From Pseudomonas sp. 8Z (lineage in GTDB: Bacteria > Pseudomonadota > Gammaproteobacteria > Pseudomonadales > Pseudomonadaceae), in assembly GCF_902506535.1 (NCBI RefSeq), contig NZ_LR733824.1:774526-838525 (forward strand): a stretch of DNA of 64,000 nucleotides, given 5' to 3'. The position numbers were made by a program, and so were the translations under genes. The notes beneath the pieces are model-generated. The model was not told where the DNA came from and ran no database searches. It saw only the letters and a list, made by a program, of their open reading frames with translations. Shown piece after piece: positions 46,041-56,821 of this stretch (its first letter is position 1; the number at the start of each line of letters is the position of its first letter).

Positions 46041-46853
46041 GTGAGTGAGAGCAGCGTAATCAATCCGTATTCCGCGCCCAGCAGCGATCTTAGCCCCATC
46101 ACAAACGAGCAAGTCAGCCTTGATCCGCGCCTTGCGCTGGCACGCGGTTACGACTTTGAGATCGGTGAACTGCTCGCTAGCGCCTGGCGTAAAACCAGCG
46201 GCACCAAGGGGCTGATCTGGGGCGGTTTTCTAGTGGCCATGGGCGCGCTGATAGCCGCGCAGATCGTCGTCTACATCGCGGCCATGATTTTTGGCTTCGG
46301 TTTCATCGGCTTGAGCGCGATGGGTGGCAGCGCCGGTGGCGGTATGGCCATCGCGGGCTTCATCGGCATGTTCGGCGCCATCATACTCAGCTCAGTGGTC
46401 ATCGTGGCCCTGATGTACCCCTTCCTGGCGGGCATCAACATGATCGGTATTCGCCAGGCGGCGGGCCAACCCCTGCATTTTGCGGAAATTTTCAGCCATT
46501 TCGGCCGGACCCTGCCGCTCTTGGTGGCCGGTATCCTTATGGTGATCGCCACCAATATCGGCTACATGTTGCTCATCGTGCCGGGCATCTACCTGCAGGT
46601 CGCACTGATCCTGACCATTGCCCTGATCGTCGAGCGCAGGCTATCTGCCTGGCAGGCCATACTGGTGTCTTGCAAAGCGATCAACCAACATTGGTTCAAA
46701 GTGTTTTTCCTACTGCTAGCCATGGGCATCTTGCTGTTCGTCAGTGCACTGCCGCTAGGCATCGGCCTGATTTGGACCGTCCCCATGTTCATCGTCATGC
46801 TCGGTGAGCTGTATCAGCGCATTTTCGGTGTTCTACCAGCACCGGCTGCCTGA
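46041..46853 (+). CDS. Multi-pass membrane protein of the MoxR-operon neighbourhood
   Basis: A 270-residue integral membrane protein with about six hydrophobic segments, glycine-rich in the middle (GLSAMGGSAGGGMAIAGFIG). A hydrophilic N-terminus (INPYSAPSSDL) resembles the NPYAAP motif at the start of many DUF975/YciC-like membrane proteins. Translation probably begins at GTG 46041, seven bases after AAGGA; earlier in-frame starts lack a ribosome site. It is upstream of, and codirectional with, the RDD gene. The function is unknown. Confidence 0.78.
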   Translation: MSESSVINPYSAPSSDLSPITNEQVSLDPRLALARGYDFEIGELLASAWRKTSGTKGLIWGGFLVAMGALIAAQIVVYIAAMIFGFGFIGLSAMGGSAGGGMAIAGFIGMFGAIILSSVVIVALMYPFLAGINMIGIRQAAGQPLHFAEIFSHFGRTLPLLVAGILMVIATNIGYMLLIVPGIYLQVALILTIALIVERRLSAWQAILVSCKAINQHWFKVFFLLLAMGILLFVSALPLGIGLIWTVPMFIVMLGELYQRIFGVLPAPAA

Positions 46854-46936
46854 CTCTATGCGGGCCGCCCTGCGGCCCGGTTGCGTTTGTGTCCCGCTGC
46901 TCGCTAGCATCGGGCTTTCGTCCATACAGACTGCCG

Positions 46937-47653
46937 ATGCCATCATCTACCCACTCCAGTTCTGCTGTCGCCCTGGACACCCACTATGAAGTGGAAACAC
47001 CAGAGGGCATCGACCTGCATCTGCGCCCGGCCAGCCTCGTGCCTCGCGCCCTGGCATTCGCCATTGACCTGGTCATCCGCGGCCTGATTCTTGGCGGCGC
47101 GTACCTAGTGCTAGGCCTACTCGGGCAGTTCGGCATCGGCCTGGGCACCATCGTGCTGTTCCTGGTCACGTGGTGGTACATGGTGCTGTTCGAAGTGCTC
47201 AACCAAGGGCGCTCCCCCGGCAAACAGATGCTGGGGCTGCGCGTGGTGCATGACGATGGCACGCCTGTAGGCTGGGCTGCGTCGCTGACGCGCAACCTGC
47301 TGCGCTTCGTCGACCTGCTGCCCTTCGGCTATACCCTGGGGATCCTCAGTTGCCTCAATCATTCGGCGTTCAAACGCCTGGGCGATATCGCCGCCGGAAC
47401 ATTGGTGGTCTACCGCGACGAGGCACCAACGCGCCCCAACCTGCCGGATGCCGAACCACTGCCGCCCCCCTTCCCACTGACCCTGGCGGAACAGCGCGCA
47501 CTGCTGAGTTTCGCCGAACGCGGCGGGCAACTTTCCGCAGCACGCAGAGCCGAACTGGCGGGCCTGCTGGCAGAGCCTCTACAGGTTCCGAGCGAACAGG
47601 CCGAGGCACGACTCAATGGCATCGCCCGCGGCCTGTTGGGAACCACACCATGA
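46937..47653 (+). CDS. RDD-family membrane protein
   Basis: A 238-residue protein with an RDD domain (about residues 28-155). Its signature is the arginine and two aspartates in LVPRALAFAIDLVIRG, and PGKQMLGLRVVHDDG lies between the membrane segments. The C-terminal tail of about 80 residues is hydrophilic. Its stop overlaps the start of the SpoIIM-like gene (ATGA), making it the first clearly coupled gene of the MoxR operon. Its role is unknown; RDD proteins can be transporters. Confidence 0.88.
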   Translation: MPSSTHSSSAVALDTHYEVETPEGIDLHLRPASLVPRALAFAIDLVIRGLILGGAYLVLGLLGQFGIGLGTIVLFLVTWWYMVLFEVLNQGRSPGKQMLGLRVVHDDGTPVGWAASLTRNLLRFVDLLPFGYTLGILSCLNHSAFKRLGDIAAGTLVVYRDEAPTRPNLPDAEPLPPPFPLTLAEQRALLSFAERGGQLSAARRAELAGLLAEPLQVPSEQAEARLNGIARGLLGTTP

Positions 47654-48630
47654 AGCAAAGCCTGTTCGAAAACCGCCACCAAACCGAGTGGGACAACTTC
47701 GCCAGGCAGCTCGATACGCTAGAGCAAGGCAAGACACAAAGCGAAGACTGCACGAGTTTCGCCGCCGACTATCGGCAACTTTGCCAGCATCTGGCCCTGG
47801 CCCAGGCGCGAGGCTACAGCAGTCATCTGATCGATCAACTGCAGCGCATGGCCATGCGTGGTCATCAGCAGTTCTATCGCCACCGCAGCCATATTGGTGC
47901 CCAGATAGCCCGCTTCTTCCTTAGCGGCTTCCCGCAACTGGTACGCAGTGAATGGCGCTTCGTCGGTGCAGCCAGCCTGCTGTTTTTCGGCAGCCTGATA
48001 CTGATGGGGCTACTCACCTACCTGTTTCCCGAGCTGATCTACAGCCTGGTCGACCCCAGCCAGGTCAGCTCGATGGAGCGCATGTACGATCCCGATGCCC
48101 GCCGTATTGGCCGCTTCGGCGAACGCGACTCCGGCGACGACTGGATGATGTTCGGTTTCTACATCATGAATAACATCGGCATCGCCTTTCAGACTTTCGC
48201 CAGTGGTCTGCTGCTGGGCTTGGGCAGCCTGTTCTTCCTGCTGTTCAACGGCCTGATGATCGGCGCCGTGGCCGGCCACCTGACGCGCATTGGTTACAGC
48301 GAAACCTTTTGGTCATTCGTCGTCGGCCATGGCGCCTTCGAACTGACCGCCATCGCCCTGGCCGGCGCCGCCGGCCTCAAGCTGGGCTGGGCCTTACTCG
48401 CGCCTGGGCGTCTGCGCCGTGGCGAGGCGCTACGCCAAGCGGCAGGTAAAGCCGTGCAACTGGTCGCCGGAGTCATCCTGTTCCTACTGCTGGCAGCCTT
48501 TATCGAAGCCTTCTGGTCGTCCACCACCGTAGCCACACCGCAGATCAAATACATAGTCGGCGCCGCGCTCTGGGCATTGGTACTGGGCTATCTGTGCCTC
48601 GTTGGTCGGAGGCAATATGCGCCTGACTGA
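47650..48630 (+). CDS. SpoIIM-like (DUF95) membrane protein
   Basis: A 326-residue protein with a hydrophilic N-terminal third rich in Gln and Arg (about residues 1-100), then four to five membrane segments. The typical motif NNIGIAFQTFASGLLLGLGSLFFLLFNG and the later GHGAFELTAIALAGAAGLKLG match the stage II sporulation protein M family. It occurs in non-spore-formers in MoxR operons such as this. It overlaps the DUF4129 gene by 14 bases. Confidence 0.88.
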   Translation: MKQSLFENRHQTEWDNFARQLDTLEQGKTQSEDCTSFAADYRQLCQHLALAQARGYSSHLIDQLQRMAMRGHQQFYRHRSHIGAQIARFFLSGFPQLVRSEWRFVGAASLLFFGSLILMGLLTYLFPELIYSLVDPSQVSSMERMYDPDARRIGRFGERDSGDDWMMFGFYIMNNIGIAFQTFASGLLLGLGSLFFLLFNGLMIGAVAGHLTRIGYSETFWSFVVGHGAFELTAIALAGAAGLKLGWALLAPGRLRRGEALRQAAGKAVQLVAGVILFLLLAAFIEAFWSSTTVATPQIKYIVGAALWALVLGYLCLVGRRQYAPD

Positions 48631-50200
48631 AGCCAGCGTAGCCATTCGCCCACGTAGTGCCTGGGAGGCGCTGGATCTGGGCGTACTCATGGCGCAACGA
48701 CATGCCCGCCTGCTCATGCTTAGCTGGGCACTGGTGACCCTGCCGATCTTCGCCCTGCTCTGCGCGCTGCTCTGGCAGTATCCGGGCTGGGCAATATTCC
48801 TATTCTGGTGGTTGAAGCCCGCCTACGAGCGCCTGCCGCTGTATATCCTCTCGCAAGCGCTGTTCGGCACTACGCCGACACTCAAACAGGCGCTCAAGGC
48901 CTGGCCAAGCCTGCTGAAGCCCCAGTTGCTGGCCAGCCTGACCTGGCGCCGCCTAAGCACGACACGCAGCTTCGACCTGCCGGTGCTGCAACTCGAAGGC
49001 CTCTCGGGCCAAGCACGCAGCCAACGCCTGATCGTACTCGGGCAGCGCAGCAACGGCGCGGCGACCTGGCTAACCGTAGTTGGCGTACACTTGGAAACCG
49101 CTCTGTGGATGGGCCTCGGCACCCTCTTCTATCTGATGCTGCCGCAACAGATAGAACTGAACTGGAACTGGCAAAGCCTGGTTACGCCCGACAGCGGCGA
49201 ATGGCTATGGCTAGAACACCTATCGAACGCAGGCTACGCCCTACTACTGATCGCCTGGGAGCCGGTCTATGTCGCCTGCGGCTTCACCCTCTACCTCAAT
49301 CGTCGTACCGAGCTGGAGGCCTGGGATATCGAGCTGGTATTGCGCCGACTGCGCCAACGTCTGATTGGAACCGCCTACGCCTTGCTGCTGGGCTGCGCCC
49401 TGCTGTTGGGCCAACCCGCCACGACGGCCTGGGCCGATGAGGCTGCTCCTGCAACGCAGCTCGACCCGCACGGCCCAGATGCACCACGCCTATTGAAACA
49501 GCCGCTGAGCAGCCAGGCCGCGCACGACGGCATCAGCAGACTACTCGACGCCCCGCCCTTCCAACACCGCGAAAGCGTCACCCGCTGGCGCCTGGGTGAA
49601 GAACAGCAACAGACCGAGGACGAACCGGAGCAAGCTCAGCCAGAAACTGACAACAGTTTCGCTGATCTGCTGGAGAAGCTCTTCAACTTCAGCAACAGCC
49701 TGGACACACTCGCACAGCTCTTCGAAGTGTTGCTCTGGGGCAGCTTGCTCGCTCTGCTGGCGTTTATCCTCTGGCGCTGTCGTGACTGGCTGCAGACCTT
49801 CGGTGAACGGCTCGGCTTGCCGAAAAAGCGCCAGCGTATCGCTGCGCCCACGCAACTGTTCGGCCTGGAAGTGGCACCACAAAGCCTGCCAGACGATGTC
49901 GCCAGCGAAGCGCAACGGCTCTGGGACAGCGACCCACGAGCCGCGCTTGGCCTGCTCTACCGCGCACTGCTCAGCCGCTTGCTCTACGAGCATCAACTCG
50001 CACTCAAGGCATCGCACACCGAAGGCGAAGTGCTGGGCCTAGTTGAAAACCTGAACCACCAAGACCTGCAAAGCTATAGCGAGCAACTGACCCGGCACTG
50101 GCAAGCGCTCGCCTACGGTCATCGCCAACCATCAGCAGAACAGGCACAAGCCCTCTGCCAGAGCTGGCGAGAACTGTTCGACCAGGGAGCGCAAGCATGA
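48617..50200 (+). CDS. DUF4129-domain membrane protein
   Basis: A 527-residue protein. The N-terminal part has about six membrane segments (residues 30-260). A long hydrophilic stretch (about 270-360, including an acidic EEQQQTEDEPEQAQPETD run) leads to another membrane helix near 390. The C-terminal DUF4129 domain has WDSDPRAALGLLYRALLSRL. GGAGG before the ATG at 48617 sets the start. DUF4129 is a partner of MoxR and DUF58 proteins in many bacteria. Confidence 0.82.
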   Translation: MRLTEASVAIRPRSAWEALDLGVLMAQRHARLLMLSWALVTLPIFALLCALLWQYPGWAIFLFWWLKPAYERLPLYILSQALFGTTPTLKQALKAWPSLLKPQLLASLTWRRLSTTRSFDLPVLQLEGLSGQARSQRLIVLGQRSNGAATWLTVVGVHLETALWMGLGTLFYLMLPQQIELNWNWQSLVTPDSGEWLWLEHLSNAGYALLLIAWEPVYVACGFTLYLNRRTELEAWDIELVLRRLRQRLIGTAYALLLGCALLLGQPATTAWADEAAPATQLDPHGPDAPRLLKQPLSSQAAHDGISRLLDAPPFQHRESVTRWRLGEEQQQTEDEPEQAQPETDNSFADLLEKLFNFSNSLDTLAQLFEVLLWGSLLALLAFILWRCRDWLQTFGERLGLPKKRQRIAAPTQLFGLEVAPQSLPDDVASEAQRLWDSDPRAALGLLYRALLSRLLYEHQLALKASHTEGEVLGLVENLNHQDLQSYSEQLTRHWQALAYGHRQPSAEQAQALCQSWRELFDQGAQA

Positions 50201-51374
50201 GCCGTCGCGCCGGGTTTATCACCGCGATGGCCGTACTGCTGCTCGTCGGCCTATTCGCCATCTACCTCACGCAGAACCTGCAGCCGTATCAGGAAACCGT
50301 CGAACACGGCCCAGCGCCTGAAGTGGCCGCCAATCCCTACCTGGCTGCAGAGTATTTCCTGCGTCAGCAAGGGATCAGCGTGCAACAAATCGATGGCCTG
50401 GACGTACTGGCCAGCCTGCCCAGCCAGGGCCAGACCCTGATGCTACTGGCCGACCGTAGCGACATGACGCCGCGCCAGGCCGAACACCTACTGCAATGGA
50501 CAGCCAACGGCGGCCACCTGCTGCTGATCGCCGAACGCCTGTGGGACAAAGACGAAGGCAAGAGCGGCGATATCCTGCTCGACCTGCTCGACATCGAGCA
50601 GTACACGAGCGAAGACCTCGAAGATGAAGCGCAAAGCGAGCCCGCCGCCGAGGCTCAGGATGAAGACCCCTACCCCAATCTGACTAAGCTTTACCTGCAG
50701 AACGAAGACGCACCGGCCTACATCGCCTTCGACACCGACTTCCACCTGTACGACGCACAGAACCGTGCCCACGCCTGGGCCAACAGCGCCAAGGCCACGC
50801 ACCTGCTGCAGCTTTACCACGGCGAAGGGCTGGTCACCGTACTGAGCGACCCGTGGATCTGGCAGAACCGCGCCATCAATGAATATGACCATGCCTGGCT
50901 GCTCTGGTACCTCAGCCAGGACAGCGCCGTGACCCTGCTCTACCGTGCCGACCATGACAATCTGTTCAGCCAGTTGCTGCGCAACTTCCCACTGGCGCTG
51001 CTCGCACTGGCCCTGCTGATCGGCGCGGCACTGTGGCATGCGGGCATGCGCCACGGGCCGCTGATCGCCCCAAGCAGCCGCGCACGCAGGCAACTGGAAG
51101 AACACCTGCGCGCCAGTGCCGACTTCCTGCTGCGCCGCAGCGGCCAGCACAGCCTGCTGCAAAACCTGCAACAGGACATCAAACGCCGCGCCCGGCGCCG
51201 CTACCCCGGATTCGAGAAACTCGGCGTCGCCGAACAATGGCAGATACTGGGTCGCCTCACGCGCCTGCCCTCGCGCGATATCAGCCAAGCCATGCGCCCG
51301 CTGCCCAAGCAGCGCCTATCCGCCAGTGACTTCACCCGCCAGGTCGCCCACCTGCAAACCCTCAGGAATGCCCT

Positions 51375-51378
<4 letters not shown>
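50197..51378 (+). CDS. DUF4350-domain protein
   Basis: A 393-residue protein with an N-terminal membrane helix (about residues 8-24). An extracytoplasmic or cytoplasmic domain follows whose core (LLADRSDMTPRQAEHLLQWTANGGHLLLIAERLW) has the Rossmann-like DUF4350 pattern. A second helix (about 268-285) precedes a basic C-terminal region. The acidic insert near 145-170 is variable in the family. It is coupled by ATGA overlaps to genes on both sides. Confidence 0.83.
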
Positions 51379-52408
<1,030 letters not shown>

Positions 52409-52412
<4 letters not shown>

Positions 52413-53740
52413 AGCCATCGCGCCTGCTCCTCGCCCTGCTCGGCACGCTGCTGGCCGCCGCCATACTGCTCGGTGCCTTGCCGCTGCTGGGAGTGAAGTT
52501 GTCGGCCAACCTGCAGACACTGGGCTGGGCCGTACTGTTCGCCCTGACCCTGATCGCTGCAGTGGACGCCCTGTGGCTACGCCGCCTGCCCACGCCCAGG
52601 GTGCAACGCACACTGCCGGGCAACCTGCCGCTGGGCCGCTGGAGCGACGTGCAGCTAAACGTGCAGCACAACTTCGCCCACAGCCTGCAGATCGAACTGT
52701 TCGACCACGTGCCAGACGGCATGACGTTCGAGCACATGCCGCTGCGCGTCGACCTGCACCCTGGCCAGCAGACACAACTGCATTACCGCCTCAAACCCCA
52801 GCAGCGTGGCCACTTCACCTTCAACCGCTGCGAACTGTTACTGCCTAGTCCCCTGCGCCTATGGCAGGGCCGTCGCCTGCTCGATGTGGCAGGTGAAAGC
52901 CGCGTCTTCCCCGACTTCGCCCGCCTCTATGGCGCACAATTGAAAGCCGTGGACGACTGGCTCAGCCAACTGGGCGTGCGCCAGCGTCCACGCCGGGGGC
53001 TGGGTCTGGAGTTTCACCAATTGCGTGAGTTTCGCGACGGCGACACCCTGCGCCAGATCGACTGGAAAGCCACCGCACGCAAACGCACGCCAATCGCCCG
53101 TGAATATCAGGACGAGCGCGACCAGCAGATCGTTTTCCTGCTCGACTGTGGCCGCCGCATGCGCAGCCAGGACGACGAGCTGTCGCACTTCGATCACGCC
53201 CTAAACGCCTGCCTGCTGCTGAGCTACGTGGCTCTACGCCAGGGTGATGCGGTGGGCTTGGCAACCTTCGCCGGCAATCACCAGCGCTACCTGGCCCCGG
53301 TCAAGGGCCAGGCCCAGCTCAACACCCTGCTGGGTGCCGTGTATGACCTGCAAACCAGCCAACAGCCTGCCGATTTCAGCGCCGCTGCTGAGCAGCTTCT
53401 CGCCCGCCAACGGCGCCGCGCGCTGGTGGTACTGGTAACCAACCTGCGCGACGAAGATGACCAGGATCTGCTCGCGGCGGTCAAACGCCTGTCACGCCAA
53501 CACCGCGTACTGATTGCCAGCCTGCGCGAAGAGGTGCTCGACCGTCTGCGCCAGGAACCGGTCGAGCAATTCGATCAGGCGCTGGCCTACTGCGGCACCC
53601 TGGACTACCTCAACGCCCGCGCAGGCCTGCACGAGCGCCTGGCCGCTCATGGCGTTCCGGTTCTCGATGCCCGTCCCGGCGAATTGGGGCCTGAGCTGGT
53701 TAGCAGCTACTTGGCTTGGAAGAAAGCCGGTGCCCTTTAA
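52409..53740 (+). CDS. DUF58 (vWA-like) protein
   Basis: A 443-residue protein with two N-terminal membrane helices (about residues 5-28 and 38-55), a beta-rich linker domain, then DUF58. DUF58 holds the signature EFHQLREFRDGDTLRQIDWKATARKR and a vWA-like fold with a MIDAS-like FLLDCGRRM. The classical MIDAS DxSxS is altered to DCGRR, so metal binding may be weakened or lost. It is the last gene of the MoxR operon. Confidence 0.9.
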
Positions 53741-53979
53741 GGCCCAAGCACCCGCAGACACAGCCAAACACTCGCAGAGAGCGCAGCAGAGGCCCTGGCA
53801 TCGGCTTTCCCACACAGATGTTGCGTGGTTAAGCCTGAGGCTGGGTGCTATGATCCCGAGTCTGTGGCGCAAGGAGTACAAACTCCACGCCGCTCGCAGG
53901 CTGACCCCAGCCTGCCGTCAAGGCCGCCCGTGATCGGCCTCATGCGTATACCGCACACGACCTGAGTAGGAGATAGACC

Positions 53980-54561
53980 ATGGCTTTCGAATTGCCGCCG
54001 CTGCCTTACGAAAAGAATGCTCTCGAGCCGCACATTTCCGCCGAGACCCTGGAATTCCACCACGACAAGCACCACAACACCTACGTGGTGAACCTGAACA
54101 ACCTGGTGCCGGGCACCGAGTTCGAAGGCAAGAGCCTGGAAGAGATCGTCAAGACTTCCTCGGGCGGCATCTTCAACAACGCCGCTCAAGTGTGGAACCA
54201 CACCTTCTACTGGAACTGCCTGTCGCCGAACGGCGGTGGCCAGCCGACCGGCGCCCTGGCTGATGCCATCAACGCTGCCTTCGGCTCCTTCGACAAGTTC
54301 AAGGAAGAGTTCAGCAAGGTTTCCATCGGCACCTTCGGTTCCGGTTGGGGCTGGCTGGTGAAGAAAGCTGACGGCTCCCTGGCCCTGGCCAGCACCATCG
54401 GCGCCGGCTGCCCGCTGACCAGCGGCGACACCCCGCTGCTGACCTGCGACGTCTGGGAACATGCTTACTACATCGACTACCGCAACGTCCGTCCGAAGTA
54501 CGTCGAGGCGTTCTGGAACCTGGTCAACTGGGACTTCGTCGCCCAGAACTACGCGGCCTGA
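53980..54561 (+). CDS. sodB: Superoxide dismutase (Fe)
   Basis: A 193-residue Fe-type superoxide dismutase. The metal ligands are His27, His74, Asp157 and His161 (DVWEHAYY). The [13 protein letters not shown] and FGSGWGWL segments are typical of the iron enzymes. It removes superoxide in the cytoplasm. It has its own 239-base upstream region and a strong terminator downstream, so it is monocistronic. Confidence 0.97.
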   Translation: MAFELPPLPYEKNALEPHISAETLEFHHDKHHNTYVVNLNNLVPGTEFEGKSLEEIVKTSSGGIFNNAAQVWNHTFYWNCLSPNGGGQPTGALADAINAAFGSFDKFKEEFSKVSIGTFGSGWGWLVKKADGSLALASTIGAGCPLTSGDTPLLTCDVWEHAYYIDYRNVRPKYVEAFWNLVNWDFVAQNYAA

Positions 54562-54580
54562 ATCAGCGCCCCGTAAGACA

Positions 54581-54609
54581 AGAACCCGGCCTCGGCCGGG
54601 TTCTTTGTT
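54581..54609 (+). terminator. Terminator after sodB
   Basis: A 10-bp stem AGAACCCGGC/GCCGGGTTCT with a 4-base loop, followed by TTGTTTT. It lies 19 bases past sodB and may also serve the convergent gene. Confidence 0.9.
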
Positions 54610-54624
54610 TTCGCCACCACTCCC

Positions 54625-55269
54625 TCAGAGCAATCGCCGTGCGGAGCCAGCAGTGCCCTGTTCATCCACACGACTGATGGCCTGGCTGAGCATGCGGTCG
54701 GCTCGCACCGGCCCGAAATACTCGCATAACCCGATATAAAGCAGATTGAGCAGCTTGCGCAATTGCTCAAGCCCCAGTCGCTCGATGCCATCGATCGCGC
54801 CCTGCTCAAACCAGGCCTGCAGGCGCGCGCTCAGCTCAACACTGACCTCCATCCCGCCGAGATTACCCGCCGCGAAACGCCTTAGCGCCTGTTGTTGCAC
54901 GCTATCCATCTGAGCCAGCAATGCCTGGTTGAGGGCCAGAAAGCTAGCCTGCGCAGCCGTATCAGGACCACTCATGCTGCGCGCAGCTTCGTTACGTCCC
55001 TCACGCCAGGCCGCCAGTTGCGCCTCGGGATCGGGCAGCAAATTGTCAGCGGCACCGGTCAGCGCTCCGACAAGCTCGCGATAAAGCCTTGCTCGTTCGA
55101 GCTTTCGCTCGCTACGCAGCACCACCTCACCTAGAAACTCGTTGAGGGCAAAAGGCGGCTTGTCCGAATACTTTTTTTCCCACAACGCCAACAAGGGCCA
55201 CAGCTCATCATCGGAAAAGTGACCGGCCAACCCGGTATAAATGGCACGACGGCGCAGGCTCAATCGCAT
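54625..55269 (-). CDS. Helical protein of unknown function downstream of amt
   Basis: A 214-residue soluble, mainly helical protein (many Leu, Ala, Arg, Glu; no signal or membrane segment). It starts with MRLSLRRRAIYTGLAGHFSDDELWPL. AGGGG six bases upstream supports the ATG at 55269. It begins two bases after the ammonium transporter stop, so the two are coupled. I do not recognise the family. A regulatory or assembly role with the transporter is possible but unproven. Confidence 0.72.
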   Translation of the reverse strand: MRLSLRRRAIYTGLAGHFSDDELWPLLALWEKKYSDKPPFALNEFLGEVVLRSERKLERARLYRELVGALTGAADNLLPDPEAQLAAWREGRNEAARSMSGPDTAAQASFLALNQALLAQMDSVQQQALRRFAAGNLGGMEVSVELSARLQAWFEQGAIDGIERLGLEQLRKLLNLLYIGLCEYFGPVRADRMLSQAISRVDEQGTAGSARRLL

Positions 55270-55271
55270 GG

Positions 55272-56567
55272 TTAGCCCCTCCGCGACCATTGTTCGTTAT
55301 CGAAGGTCTGCGCCAGATTGAACTCCGGGTACCCCACTTCTGCATGTTCGGCAAAATCCAGCCCACGCTGCTCGTGCTGGGCGGAAACACGCAAGCCAAT
55401 GGTCTTGGCCAGCAACCAATAAAGCAGCAACGCCAATGGGAAAGCCCAGAGAAAAGCCGAGGCAACGCCCAATGCCTGCACCGCTACACGCGCCCCATTG
55501 AACAGATCACCCTGATAGAAAAGCCCCGCAGCCAGGGTGCCCCAGATACCGGCGAAACCATGCACGGGGACGGCCCCCACCACATCATCGATACGCAACC
55601 GATCAAGCAGACGCATACCATAGATAACCACGAAACCGGCAATCAGCCCCGTCAGCGCGGCATACCCTGGCGCCATAGTGGCGCAACCGGCCGTAATTGC
55701 CACCAGCCCACCAATGGAGCCATTGACCGTACTGCTCAACAACACCGGGCTGGCCGTACTGCGTTGCGCCGCCAGCGCACCAATGGCACCGCAAAGGGCT
55801 GCAAGATGGGTATTGAGCGCGATCAGACCGAGCTTGCTACTGACCTCCAGATTGCTCCCAGCATTGAAACCGAACCAGCCAAACCAGAGGATGAATCCCC
55901 CCAACGCCACCATCCCCAGGTTATGCCCCGGGATCAGCCGCACATCACCTGCACTGCCATAACGCCCCAGGCGCGGGCCGAGTAACAGAACACCGGCCAA
56001 TGCACACCAGGCGCCGATACTGTGCACCACGGTGGAGCCTGCAAAATCGATAAAGCCCATCTTGGCCAGCCACCCCTGGCCACCATACAAGCCACTCCAG
56101 ACCCAGCTCCCGAAAATCGGGTAGATCACGCCGCTGATCACCACCGCTCCGATCAGATACGCCCAGTAGTGCGTACGCTCAGCCATGGCACCACTGGCGA
56201 TGGTTGCGGCGGTGGCGGCAAACATCATCTGGAAAAGCAGGAAGGTGTAATCCCAGGGTTGCCCGTCATGTACAGCGAAATGACTCATCCCGTACCACCC
56301 CGTGAGGTTGGCACCGAACATCAAACCAAAACCGAACAACCAGAAAACCACCCCACCGACACAGCAATCCACGTAATTTTTCATCATCACGTTAACGGCG
56401 TTCTTGGCCCTCGACATACCGCTCTCCAGCAAGGCGAAGCCCGCCTGCATGAAAAACACCAGCACGCTTGCCAGCACCAGCCAGGCGGTATTGACAGCCT
56501 CATCGCTGGCCGCATAGGCCTGAGGTACGAAACAGACAGTCAGGAGCAACAGCCAGAGCATTTTCAT
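55272..56567 (-). CDS. amt: Ammonium transporter
   Basis: A 431-residue Amt protein with a cleavable N-terminal signal (LLLLTVCFVPQAYA) and 11 membrane segments. The twin-histidine pore is present: His in STVVHSIGAWCALAG and His in VPVHGFAGIWGTLAAG. The periplasmic gate residues are in the usual MMFAATAATIASGAMAER region. The ATG at 56567 is chosen because the signal peptide begins there; a 38-codon extension upstream has no support. No glnK lies beside it, unlike the main glnK-amtB pair of proteobacteria, so this is probably an additional Amt. Confidence 0.92.
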   Translation of the reverse strand: MKMLWLLLLTVCFVPQAYAASDEAVNTAWLVLASVLVFFMQAGFALLESGMSRAKNAVNVMMKNYVDCCVGGVVFWLFGFGLMFGANLTGWYGMSHFAVHDGQPWDYTFLLFQMMFAATAATIASGAMAERTHYWAYLIGAVVISGVIYPIFGSWVWSGLYGGQGWLAKMGFIDFAGSTVVHSIGAWCALAGVLLLGPRLGRYGSAGDVRLIPGHNLGMVALGGFILWFGWFGFNAGSNLEVSSKLGLIALNTHLAALCGAIGALAAQRSTASPVLLSSTVNGSIGGLVAITAGCATMAPGYAALTGLIAGFVVIYGMRLLDRLRIDDVVGAVPVHGFAGIWGTLAAGLFYQGDLFNGARVAVQALGVASAFLWAFPLALLLYWLLAKTIGLRVSAQHEQRGLDFAEHAEVGYPEFNLAQTFDNEQWSRRG

Positions 56568-56821
56568 CCCAGTATCCCCGATGGTCGATGTGCCACCATC
56601 CGCAACTCTTGTGCCAGCCGCCACATGGATGAAAAAACGCTCAAGTATCAATAACACGCACCGACACAGAGCAAAGGTCACCTACTGCCACTTCACCTTG
56701 CACCAGGCTCGATCTTGAAAAAAGAAAAGTGCCACCACTCATACCGGCCCTTTGACGGCTAGAGCGAGATTGCCAATACTCTTGCCTGATGACGTTGCAA
56801 CACCGACACAAGGAATTGCAT

